This document shows, in pieces, positions 29,615-37,475 of a stretch of DNA of 64,000 nucleotides. The stretch covers positions 372,001 to 436,000 of the forward strand of contig NZ_CP041661.1 of the NCBI RefSeq assembly GCF_007289895.1, given 5' to 3'. Under the pieces are notes generated by a model, which was not told where the DNA came from, made no database searches, and was given only the letters and a program-made list of their open reading frames with translations. This DNA comes from Catenovulum sediminis (GTDB lineage: Bacteria; Pseudomonadota; Gammaproteobacteria; Enterobacterales; Alteromonadaceae). The translations under genes were made by a program, and so were the position numbers. Numbering within the stretch: position 1 is the stretch's first letter; each line of letters opens with the position of its first letter.

Positions 29615-31069
29615 ATGAAATACAAGTTAGGTAAATTAGCCACTTTACTATCCGTTTATTGTGCTTGCACAGCACTACCGGCATCCGCGGCTAAGACGAC
29701 TTATATACCCGATGGTTACCATATCAAAACGATTCAAACACCAAAAGATGTTCGTTTTCACGTGACAGGGATGGATTCCAATGTTAAGGGCGAATTGTTC
29801 ATTGCAACTCGTTTTGGAGACGTTTGGCGTTACAAAAATGACGAATGGTTGAAAATAGCAGAAGGTTTGCACGAGCCAACTGGATTAATGTGTGACTCCG
29901 ACGGAAGTTTAGTGGTTGCACAAAAACCAGAACTTACACGTTTAATAGATGACAATCAGGATGGTGTGATTGATAGATTTGTTGGAATGGCGAATGATTG
30001 GACGTTTCATGACAACTATCACGAATTTAACTTTGGCCCGGTAAAAGACAAACAAGGTAATTATTATGGCACACTCAATTTAGGGCATGGGGTGCCGGAT
30101 GCGTTGAAACTAGGTGCTATGGATAGTGCTGGCGGGTACCGCGGCTGGGCATATCAAGTCAATAACAAAGGGGAATTTATTCCGTATGCAACAGGGTTAA
30201 GATCACCTGCAGGAATTGGTATTAGTCCTAAGAATGAAGTATTTTTCACTGATAATCAGGGTGACTGGGTTGAAACTTCTAAGTTACACTTGCTTAAAAA
30301 AGATGCATTTTATGGTCACCCTGTCGGCTTAAGAGACCATCCAGATTGGACAACGAAGCGGATTTTAAAAGAGCAGAAAAACTTTGAGCTGTTTGAAAAA
30401 ATGCGTGAATATCCTGTTGTGTGGATACCTCATGCTGAAGTGGCGAACTCACCTGGCAATCCAGAATGGAATATTACAAAAGGCAAATTTGGACCATTTG
30501 AAAATCAAATATTTATAGGCGATCAGACTCAATCTAATATTTTTAGGGTTATATTAGATGAAGTCAACGGCGTCTATCAGGGCGCTGTTATTAATTTTAT
30601 CAATGGATTTCAAAGTGGCAATATTCGAACAGAGTTTGATGTAAATGGTGGGCTTTGGGTTGGCCAGACAGCCAGAGGTTGGTATTCGGTTGGTGGTAAA
30701 CCATTTGGTTTACAAAAAGTTGAGTGGGATGGTACCCATCCTTTTGAAATCGCTGATGTAAGCATGGTTTCCTCTGGATTCAAGATCACTTTTACTGAAG
30801 CATTAACAATGCAGTCAGCTAAAAATTTAGAGATAAAAGTAAAAGAGTGGGGTTATCAATATAGCAATAGATACGGCTCACCTAAACAAGATGAAAAATC
30901 TTTAGCGGTAGACAATGTTGTTGTAGCGAAAGACCGCAAGAGTTTAATTTTTAAATCAAAACTAACTGAACGTAAAGTTGTTATGATTACATTAAATGGG
31001 CTAAAAGATGGGAAAGGGCGCTCACCAAGTGTGCCTGTTATTTATTATACGGTAAATCAAGTTAAATAG
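29615..31069 (+). CDS. Secreted sugar-dehydrogenase-like beta-propeller protein
   Basis: A signal peptide (LATLLSVYCACTALPASA) precedes a propeller of the glucose/sorbosone dehydrogenase or membrane-bound dehydrogenase type. Visible pieces are GELFIATRFGDVWRYKND, NKGEFIPYATGLRSPAGIGI, KNEVFFTDNQGDWVETSKLH and DAFYGHPVGLRDHP. The C-terminal 130 residues are an Ig-like tail. It starts 1 bp after the cytochrome c gene, so the two are probably one redox pair. Whether it binds PQQ or acts only as a binding protein cannot be told. Confidence 0.75.
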   Translation: MKYKLGKLATLLSVYCACTALPASAAKTTYIPDGYHIKTIQTPKDVRFHVTGMDSNVKGELFIATRFGDVWRYKNDEWLKIAEGLHEPTGLMCDSDGSLVVAQKPELTRLIDDNQDGVIDRFVGMANDWTFHDNYHEFNFGPVKDKQGNYYGTLNLGHGVPDALKLGAMDSAGGYRGWAYQVNNKGEFIPYATGLRSPAGIGISPKNEVFFTDNQGDWVETSKLHLLKKDAFYGHPVGLRDHPDWTTKRILKEQKNFELFEKMREYPVVWIPHAEVANSPGNPEWNITKGKFGPFENQIFIGDQTQSNIFRVILDEVNGVYQGAVINFINGFQSGNIRTEFDVNGGLWVGQTARGWYSVGGKPFGLQKVEWDGTHPFEIADVSMVSSGFKITFTEALTMQSAKNLEIKVKEWGYQYSNRYGSPKQDEKSLAVDNVVVAKDRKSLIFKSKLTERKVVMITLNGLKDGKGRSPSVPVIYYTVNQVK

Positions 31070-31093
31070 TGGGTATATCAATTTACTAAATCG

Positions 31094-31124
31094 ATCCCCT
31101 ATTGGGTAATATTCAATAGGGGAT
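31094..31124. terminator. Bidirectional hairpin between convergent genes
   Basis: Stem ATCCCCTATTG / CAATAGGGGAT with a 9-nt loop lies between the propeller gene (+) and the replication initiator (-). It marks the border between the polysaccharide region and the replication module. Confidence 0.6.
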
Positions 31125-31127
31125 TAA

Positions 31128-32243
31128 TTAGATAGAGGTTAATCTTTGCTTTTTTGTACCTATATGCGTAATCGTATTTTGTTCAATCCCTTCGCTTAAT
31201 TTGCGTAACCCTTTATGTTTTGCATTAGCCTTAATGATTTCATCAACAAACTTTTTAGTGGGTAGCAAATCATATACGTAGTCATCACAACCTTCATCAT
31301 CAATTGTTTTTTCAGCGTAAGGTACGTTTTGAATAACACCTGCCTTTTCTAAATCTAATAAGGCCTGACGCATGTCTCGTCTTTTCGAATCTAACTGAAC
31401 TTGTTTTTTACCAAAGTTTTCCATTATACGGTTTAAGCTAATACGGGTTGTTGTATTATATGTCGCGTTTTTCCACGCGTTACTTAAATATAAATCAAGG
31501 AAGCGACTCAGTGCACTCGAATAGTTAGTAAAGCGACTGTACAACACTTGTCGATAATTTAGCTTAAGTATTTCACCCACTAAATAATCACTAAAGCCTA
31601 TCCAGTATCTGTTTTTACCGCGGCCCACACCAGAGCTTTCTAATACCGCATCTGAAAAAATATCGTGTGTGATTGTGTACTCTACACCATCTGAATTTTC
31701 AGATGTAATTTTGATTCGGCTATCTTTTAAAATCATCAATGATTCTTTGATAGCATCATAACTACGGGTTTTGTTTATTTTTTTTAATTCTTCTCGGACG
31801 CGGTATAGGGAAAAGAAAACACCATAACGAACTTGATTGCCATTGCGAATAGAATGTAATCCATCTTTCGTTGCTATCAAAAATAAAACTTTTTCAATGA
31901 GCTCTTCTCTATCGCCAGGGTAGGCAAAATATTCTTCTTCTTGGCCTTTATCATTTGTACGCGTTAGAATTGCTGGAGAGATAACAGCTTTGAATTTTCG
32001 ATTACTGAAAGTGTAGGTGTTTGTACAGGTGATCGCTCGTTTAGTGGCTTCATCTTTGCTAAATGCTGAGTTCTTGCCTCGCCAAAATCTTGGAATAATA
32101 TCAATACTACCAATTGAGTTTGTGTATTCTAAATGTTTATTACTATTGGTTAACTCAGCTTCGTCTAGCAGTTTGAACAAAGAGAGTTGGCGACTTTCTT
32201 TGATTTCTGCGAGTTCATCATTTTCGATGTCTGATTTATCCAT
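31128..32243 (-). CDS. Plasmid/chromid replication initiator (Rep, iteron-binding)
   Basis: ATG at 32243 is preferred; an in-frame TTG at 32255 is weaker. The 371-residue protein has the two winged-helix layout of iteron-binding Rep proteins: an N-terminal unit around RVREELKKINKTRSYDAIKE with SRIKITSENSDG, and a second around LSRFLDLYLSNAW, TTRISLNRIMENFG and SKRRDMRQALLDLEKAGVI. It is transcribed away from a long iteron block that begins about 100 bp upstream of its start, the arrangement expected for a self-regulated initiator. It indicates that this window is not the main chromosome, or comes from an integrated plasmid. No ParA/ParB pair was seen. Confidence 0.8.
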   Translation of the reverse strand: MDKSDIENDELAEIKESRQLSLFKLLDEAELTNSNKHLEYTNSIGSIDIIPRFWRGKNSAFSKDEATKRAITCTNTYTFSNRKFKAVISPAILTRTNDKGQEEEYFAYPGDREELIEKVLFLIATKDGLHSIRNGNQVRYGVFFSLYRVREELKKINKTRSYDAIKESLMILKDSRIKITSENSDGVEYTITHDIFSDAVLESSGVGRGKNRYWIGFSDYLVGEILKLNYRQVLYSRFTNYSSALSRFLDLYLSNAWKNATYNTTTRISLNRIMENFGKKQVQLDSKRRDMRQALLDLEKAGVIQNVPYAEKTIDDEGCDDYVYDLLPTKKFVDEIIKANAKHKGLRKLSEGIEQNTITHIGTKKQRLTSI

Positions 32244-32316
32244 GTTAATACTCAATTAATGATAGCTAAAGGTTTTTGGCATAATAACTGTTTTTTAACG
32301 GATGGCTAGTCATGTA

Positions 32317-32359
32317 TAGACCCTAATATTGATCTGTTTACTACCTAATACTGATCTAA
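32317..32359 (+). repeat. Class II repeats (GATC-containing), left group
   Basis: Two copies of the form CCTAATATTGATCTG, at 32321 and 32343, end in GATC instead of ACCG. They lie between the iterons and the rep start, where they may act in rep autoregulation. Confidence 0.55.
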
Positions 32360-32368
32360 TTTATTTTT

Positions 32369-32955
32369 TACTACCTTATTAGTACCGTCAGCGTAAATAA
32401 TGTGCAAAATTAACTCAACTAATACTACCTAGTTAGTACCATTAAAAATAAATGTTGAATAATTTTTAGTGATCATCCCATTGATTTGGTTTTTTACTAC
32501 CTAAATTGTGCTGTGATGTACTGATTTTATGGTTTTTTTTGCTAGATCAAACACAATATATTGTGGTTATAGTACCTAAAATCTACCGTCGTACACAATA
32601 TAAGCGATCATTACTACCTGATTTGTACCGTGGATGATTTATATACAATTAATAGTGCCTAAAATGCCCCGTGATACCGTTACATTCGTTTTAATACTAC
32701 CTAGAATGTCACGTGAGATTGTTTTTACTACCTAAAATGTACCGCCAAACGTAAATATTTATGTCTTTAGTACCTAATACGTTACGTGAATATTTCAGTA
32801 TTTTAGGAATTTGCTTAGGTTTGAGTTGTTTGGATACTTTTTTTTGCTAAATACTACCTATTTTGCCCCGCCGCATCATTAGAACTATGTTTTAGTACCT
32901 AAAATCTACCGTGAAAAATTGATTTTGAGATAATAGTGCCTAATTAGTACCGTCA
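32369..32955 (+). repeat. Class I iterons, 12 direct copies
   Basis: The consensus is close to TACTACCTAAAATGTACCGT. Using the first C of CCT as anchor, copies sit at 32374, 32428, 32500, 32575, 32617, 32658, 32700, 32731, 32773, 32857, 32898 and 32939. From the fourth copy on, the steps are 42, 41, 42, 31, 42, 84, 41 and 41 bp, near whole helical turns, so Rep molecules would line up on one face of the DNA. The variable unit start (CTACC, GTACC, GTGCC) and the conserved ACCG/CACG end define a roughly 21-bp site. Confidence 0.85.
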
Positions 32956-33199
32956 CTATTTATTTCTTTCTTCAAGTTATCTTATAGGTAATTAGGTTCT
33001 TTTTTAGGGATCTTTAAAGGTGTTATGGAATTAGGAGAGATAGTATTTTTTATATTAAAAACAATAAGTTAATTTAAATTCAGATCACTATTAGGTAGCT
33101 TTTTATATAATTTTTGGTTGTATAAAGTACTATCGACTGCTGTTAAAAGGTATTAAACCAGATCAATATTAGGTGCTATTAAAATCTGGCTCTCTTATC

Positions 33200-33208
33200 T
33201 TATGCACA
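33200..33208 (+). promoter_or_regulatory. DnaA box, TTATGCACA
   Basis: It matches the TTATNCACA consensus and lies inside the right repeat group of the origin, 67 bp before a second box. Confidence 0.6.
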
Positions 33209-33275
33209 GATTATTCACACAACTGATTTTTAGACGACTTAAATTAGGTACTAATAATCTCTATTTTTTTATATT

Positions 33276-33284
33276 TTATCCACA
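33276..33284 (+). promoter_or_regulatory. DnaA box, TTATCCACA
   Basis: It is identical to the strong DnaA-binding consensus and sits in the origin region between two GATC repeats. Confidence 0.7.
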
Positions 33285-33426
33285 ATAAAGTCGAAAGAGG
33301 ATCGCTTTTAGGTACTATTAAATCAATATCTGTTGCTATACAGATCAATATTAAGTGCTATCGCTTTTTACTTACTCACAACCATTCGTGGCGTTTTAGA
33401 TTTGTTATCTGTAACATTTGATCTGT

Positions 33427-34323
33427 TTATATTTTATGGCACGCGTATAGGTAAAAATGCTTGGATAACTTTTCATAACGATATTTTCGCCCATGTGTCA
33501 TTGTGTCTGGATGGTGAGGGGCGGGTTTAAGTTGTTTTTGTTGTAACTTCACGTTTTCAGATACATATATAATGATAGGTAGTTTTGGCTTAAGTGTGAT
33601 TGGTTTTTGACTAAAATAAGAGATATAAATTGCAGGTTCGATTGGTTTTGGCCGTATGATTCTAAGCTCTATATTTTTCTGTCGATACTCATCGATTTTT
33701 TTTAAAAAATTCTCAAGCTCTCTTTGCCATTCAGTATGATGGATATCTGCAGGTGGCTCGTAGAATTTTTTTAGTATTTTTATTTTGTAATCTTCAAAGT
33801 TTTCGACTTTCTGGTGGATAAAATCGATATTCCAAGAAAAAGAGTAATTTTTTACGGGCTCTTCTAGGCAATCTATTTGCCGTGTAGTCATCAATTGGTT
33901 CACCATAGGCAATGTTTTGAAGAGTAGGTCATTTGCCGCATATATTTGCTCGCCTAATTGATTAATAAAGTAAGCAGGCTTTCCGTTCTTTTTAAGAAAT
34001 AACTTTAAATCTTTTTTAAGTAAGTTGATTTTAGCACTCGCAATTTTTATCTGATTAAAATGGTTTTGATCATCTATGGCTAATATACCTGGATAGCGAA
34101 TAACATGTTTAACAGTATCGCCAGCATCCAATTTAAAATGTTGGTAAGCTTCTTTTGCCAGTTCAGCTTCTCCTTCTTTTAATATTTTGGGGGATTTTGT
34201 CCGCAAATCCAATGCACCAAGCTGATAAACTTGAGCATAACTTGGCTTTATTATTTCATTAAAATCCAGTATTGATTCAGTTAATTCTTTATACTTTTCT
34301 ATTAATTTAATTTTGTTTTGCAT
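33427..34323 (-). CDS. tus: Tus-family replication terminus-binding protein
   Basis: The 298-residue protein aligns by eye with E. coli Tus in several blocks in the right order: VIRYPGILAIDD (Tus VRLPGVLCYQ), FSWNIDFIHQKV (FGWANKHIIKNL), TEWQRELENFLKKI (EEWQRKLEREYQDI), LRIIRPKPIEPAIYISY (LKIKRPVKVQPIARVWY) and a basic end RKYRYEKLSKHFYLYA (QHRYKPQ...LHLYVA). Tus binds Ter sites and blocks the replicative helicase from one side. Finding it next to an iteron origin suggests a plasmid-borne fork trap that forces one-way replication or fixes the end point. An inverted-repeat pair in its promoter may be its Ter sites. Confidence 0.82.
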   Translation of the reverse strand: MQNKIKLIEKYKELTESILDFNEIIKPSYAQVYQLGALDLRTKSPKILKEGEAELAKEAYQHFKLDAGDTVKHVIRYPGILAIDDQNHFNQIKIASAKINLLKKDLKLFLKKNGKPAYFINQLGEQIYAANDLLFKTLPMVNQLMTTRQIDCLEEPVKNYSFSWNIDFIHQKVENFEDYKIKILKKFYEPPADIHHTEWQRELENFLKKIDEYRQKNIELRIIRPKPIEPAIYISYFSQKPITLKPKLPIIIYVSENVKLQQKQLKPAPHHPDTMTHGRKYRYEKLSKHFYLYACHKI

Positions 34324-34363
34324 GGGCTTTTAAGATTTTCTGTTTTCCTTATTATAGACAATG

Positions 34364-34492
34364 CTTCCCAACATACAAATATTGTTTTCTTATGTTGATA
34401 AATTGGTGGTAGAGGTGTTGGGAAACTAGATTTTTCAGTGACGCAGGAGCTTAAGGTTTTTGTATGTGTTCATATATTTGTATGTTGGGAAG
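34364..34492. promoter_or_regulatory. Inverted 19-bp repeats upstream of tus (candidate Ter-like sites)
   Basis: CTTCCCAACATACAAATAT (34364-34382) and its perfect complement (34474-34492) lie 91 bp apart in the tus promoter region. Read as ATATTTGTATGTTGGGAAG, they share GTATGTTG with the E. coli Ter consensus but differ after it. A related GGTGTTGGGAAACTAG lies between at about 34414. In E. coli a Ter site in the tus promoter mediates autoregulation. Binding here is inferred, and the sites could instead serve the 34512 gene product. Confidence 0.5.
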
Positions 34493-34511
34493 ATATTCGG
34501 TATTAGATGGT

Positions 34512-35096
34512 TTATTTAAACCACTCATCTATAGATTCCTGTTGTTTTGCTAACAAGGTTTTTGTTGATTTTGTTTTCGCGCTCTTGCAAGCATGCCAGC
34601 CGCGTTCAAATTGTTCAGTCATGAGTTTCTTTATCAGCACCTGATGTTCGTAATAGAGTACGCTTAACAAGGCTTGAATAGATGCCTGCAACGATCCTGA
34701 GGCGTAATCTCTATTTGAGTTTAAAAAATCCTTAATTTCTTTCGCATACTGTCCGTCTGGTTTGATTAAATACTCTAATAGATCGGCATAAGAATCTAAT
34801 TCCATTTTAGCTTTTAATGCATCAAGTCGAGTTAAAATAAATGAATCAACGGTTATTGTTGTTTTTTGAGTTTGAAGTCTATGAACATACGCTCTAAAAC
34901 GGCCATTTAAACGCTTAAAACTTTGCATTGGTAGAATTGATTTAAGTTTCAATTGAGCGTCTTTATAATCTAGTTTAAGGGCGTCCTCAAGCTCTTGTAT
35001 TTGATAACCGGCAGCCAATACTTCAGATTTGAGATCATCAAAATCATGACTGGTTACATATTCATGCCACCGTTGATCTTTGGAAAGTTTTTGCAT
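34512..35096 (-). CDS. Ribbon-helix-helix-like DNA-binding protein (MatP-like layout, tentative)
   Basis: ATG at 35096 is preferred over an in-frame TTG at 35108. The N-terminal 85 residues are predicted helical (DQRWHEYVTSHDFDDLKSEV, EDALKLDYKDAQLKLKSI). Then come a basic stretch (LNGRFRAYVHRLQTQK) and an RHH-like strand-helix-helix unit (TTITVDSFILTRLDALKAKM followed by ELDSYADLLEYLI). A helical C-terminal region ends basic. The order helical bundle, basic segment, RHH, helix matches MatP, the Ter-macrodomain protein, though the match is only at layout level. With no ParB visible, a role in plasmid partition or nucoid organisation is possible. Specific function is unproven. Confidence 0.5.
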   Translation of the reverse strand: MQKLSKDQRWHEYVTSHDFDDLKSEVLAAGYQIQELEDALKLDYKDAQLKLKSILPMQSFKRLNGRFRAYVHRLQTQKTTITVDSFILTRLDALKAKMELDSYADLLEYLIKPDGQYAKEIKDFLNSNRDYASGSLQASIQALLSVLYYEHQVLIKKLMTEQFERGWHACKSAKTKSTKTLLAKQQESIDEWFK

Positions 35097-35364
35097 CGCT
35101 GTACACAAAATTGAGAATAGATAGGTGTTAGTTTATATTATTTTAACTGCGTTGAATATGTTACAGATAACACCTAAGCACATATAATTCTTCAAGTTTG
35201 TAACTAAGAAATTGGGCTAGAAAAACAATATTGCATACAATTAACATAAAATTGCCTTCAAAAATGATTGTCATTTTGCTACTTTTAATTAACAATAGAG
35301 TAAATTTATTAGTCGAACTGATTTTTAATCCGTTTTACTAAGTGTTAATGATGAGAAGTTAAGA

Positions 35365-37002
35365 ATGAATCAGACAAATCGAAACGCGCTCCTATATGCT
35401 TTTATTGTATCTATAGGCGGGTTTATATTCGGTTTAGATATCATGTTGATATCCGGAACCTTTCAATACACGACGGTAGAATTTGGTTTAACCGCCATTG
35501 AAAAGGGGAATATTGCAGCAGCTCCGAACTACGGGGCATTACTGGCTTTACTTGTCGCTGGCTATTTTTGCGATAAGTTAGGCCGTAAAAAAACCCTAAT
35601 GATTATTGCCGCGTTATATATTATCTCAGCTTTAGGTTCAGCTTTTGCGCCTAGTTACTTTGCATTGTTCATGGCGCGTCTTGTCGGCGGATTAGCATTC
35701 ACTTCACTTAGCCTAGCTTCTATGTACATAGGTGAAATAGCACCCGCCCATATGCGGGGCAAGCTGGTGGGCCTTAACCAGTTAAATATCGTTTTCGGTA
35801 TATTGGCCGCGACTATATTAAATTATTTCTTGGTTGAATGGATTGCAGCAGATCTAGAGTGGACCGCAGCAATTGGTTTAAACGAAGGCAATGTTTGGCG
35901 TTGGATGCTAGGTGTTGAAATACTACCCGCCGTCATTTGGTTTGGTTTATTAATGCTTATCCCAGAAAGCCCGCGTTGGTTAATGTTAAATCACAGCGCC
36001 GCAAAATCACGCTCTGTTATTGAAAAGCTTGTTCCTGCCAACCGGGTCGAGGCTGAATTTGCGCAAATTACCGATAGTCTTAAAAACACGGAGCACACTT
36101 TAAGTTATGGCGAACAGCTTAAAGTCTTATTTAGTAAAAATATGAGAATGGCGCTGTTGATTGGCGTATTTATGGCAATGATCCAAGCTCTCTCAGGTAT
36201 GAACGCAGTATTAGCGTTTATGCCAATGATATTCCAACAAGTCGGTGGCGGTGATTCCGCATTCCTACAGTCTATTTGGGTTAGTTTGATTGGTACTTTC
36301 TTTACCATCCTAGCACTTGTATTAATTGATAAATTAGGCCGCCGAAAAATATTATTAGGTGGCTTAGTGGTTTGCGCAAGTAGCATGGCAATAGTGACAT
36401 ATGGTTTTTTCAATGCCAGTTATGTTATTGATGCTGATACCTTAATCGCATTAGGATCGACAATTGACAGCAGTGCTCTCACTTCAATTGTGGGCGTAGA
36501 GTATTACAGTGATATTTCATTTAAAGAGGCAGTGGTCGGTAGCATTGGTTTAAACAACTTCGCTTTAATTGAAAGTGAATTACTGTTAGCAGCAACAAGT
36601 ATGAATAGTAGCTTGGTACTTTTTGGTATCATTGTATTTGTCTGTTCTTACAATTTTTCACTTGGGCCTATTTTGTGGATCTTGTTCTCTGAGATATTTC
36701 CAACTAAGGTTCGCGCTGTTGCGATCACTTCTTGTGCATTAGTTGCGACCATTTTTGGCGGGATTATTGTACCTACATTATTCCCTTGGCAACTCGAAAA
36801 CTTAGGCGCTGCAGCAACTTTCCTCGCTTATGCCAGTTTCTGTGTAGTCGGTTTACTTGTTATGGCGAAAATTACGCCAGAAACCAAGGGTAAAACTATT
36901 GAAGAAATTGAAGAGCTCATTGGTGGACATGACAAAGGTGAAGCTTCTGATGGTTTCGCCCCAAAAGAACAGGGTAGTAAACTTAACGCAACCAATACCT
37001 AG
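35365..37002 (+). CDS. MFS sugar:proton symporter (sugar porter family)
   Basis: A 545-residue, 12-segment transporter with the sugar-porter signatures DKLGRKKTLMI between helices 2 and 3, PESPRWLM after helix 6, DKLGRRKILLGG between helices 8 and 9 and PETKGKTIEEIEEL after helix 12. A longer than usual loop around residues 350-405 separates helices 9 and 10. It imports a monosaccharide, plausibly galactose or anhydrogalactose in this context, but selectivity is unknown. It has its own upstream region and a terminator after it. Confidence 0.92.
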   Translation: MNQTNRNALLYAFIVSIGGFIFGLDIMLISGTFQYTTVEFGLTAIEKGNIAAAPNYGALLALLVAGYFCDKLGRKKTLMIIAALYIISALGSAFAPSYFALFMARLVGGLAFTSLSLASMYIGEIAPAHMRGKLVGLNQLNIVFGILAATILNYFLVEWIAADLEWTAAIGLNEGNVWRWMLGVEILPAVIWFGLLMLIPESPRWLMLNHSAAKSRSVIEKLVPANRVEAEFAQITDSLKNTEHTLSYGEQLKVLFSKNMRMALLIGVFMAMIQALSGMNAVLAFMPMIFQQVGGGDSAFLQSIWVSLIGTFFTILALVLIDKLGRRKILLGGLVVCASSMAIVTYGFFNASYVIDADTLIALGSTIDSSALTSIVGVEYYSDISFKEAVVGSIGLNNFALIESELLLAATSMNSSLVLFGIIVFVCSYNFSLGPILWILFSEIFPTKVRAVAITSCALVATIFGGIIVPTLFPWQLENLGAAATFLAYASFCVVGLLVMAKITPETKGKTIEEIEELIGGHDKGEASDGFAPKEQGSKLNATNT

Positions 37003-37021
37003 CGTTTGACTACCAACGAAT

Positions 37022-37079
37022 TGTGTGGCTTTTTCTCATAAAAACCCGGAGCCTGCTGTTCCTGAGAAAAAGCCACACA
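37022..37079. terminator. Long perfect-stem hairpin after the sugar transporter
   Basis: TGTGTGGCTTTTTCTCA and its exact complement flank a 24-nt loop (37039-37062). The hairpin lies between the convergent MFS and SemiSWEET genes and probably stops both transcripts. Confidence 0.6.
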
Positions 37080-37105
37080 TCTTTATCTAGCGCTTACCAG
37101 CAAAC

Positions 37106-37405
37106 CTAGACAGGATGTTTACTCACTTTTTCATGCAAGTTTTTATTGAAAAATTCATTGTATAACTTGATTGCTAAAATGGTTGCGGAAAATATTAACG
37201 TTATCATATTAGCGACTATCACAGCTTTATCGCCAATCATAAATCCATAGCTCATCCAAGAGGCAACCCCAACGGTAAATATACTGTACATCGCTAATGA
37301 TAGAGAGCTAGTATCTCGTGTTTTTATCACTTGTATGGCTTGTGGTAAAAACGAAAACGTGGTTAAAAAAGCCGAGACAAAACCTAAAATTTCTATATTG
37401 CTCAT
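37106..37405 (-). CDS. SemiSWEET sugar transporter
   Basis: A 99-residue protein with three membrane segments and the PQ-loop signature SFLPQAIQVIKTRDTSSLS typical of bacterial SemiSWEETs, which act as dimers for facilitated sugar transport. Its position convergent with a proton-coupled sugar symporter suggests that both serve the same sugar pool. Confidence 0.9.
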   Translation of the reverse strand: MSNIEILGFVSAFLTTFSFLPQAIQVIKTRDTSSLSLAMYSIFTVGVASWMSYGFMIGDKAVIVANMITLIFSATILAIKLYNEFFNKNLHEKVSKHPV

Positions 37406-37475
37406 AATAAACCCTCACAACTTACTGTCTTATATGTCGGTGTTTTTCAAGATAGTTGTCGCCTAAAGTTAAATT

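Larger units (their letters stand above)
33081..33363 (-). repeat. Class II repeats (mostly GATC-containing), right inverted group
   Basis: At least five copies in opposite orientation read as GATCAATATTAGGTGCTATT and variants: near 33083, 33160, 33237, 33300 and 33342. Most carry GATC, the Dam methylation site. They surround both DnaA boxes and end in the 3' part of the tus-like gene's downstream flank. Confidence 0.6.
32244..33426. other. Replication origin region (oriV)
   Basis: This 1.2-kb AT-rich non-coding gap between rep and tus holds at least 12 direct iterons, about seven GATC-containing repeats in two groups, two DnaA boxes (33200-33208 TTATGCACA; 33276-33284 TTATCCACA, a perfect match to the consensus) and a very AT-rich stretch at about 33000-33080 that could be the melting region. 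No protein-coding frame is credible here. Confidence 0.85.

Noticed and set aside
32317-33363. Regular short repeats that could be read as a CRISPR array
   Set aside because: Units are degenerate, about 21 bp, with uneven helical spacing and no spacer-sized unique inserts or cas genes; they flank a rep gene, which fits iterons.
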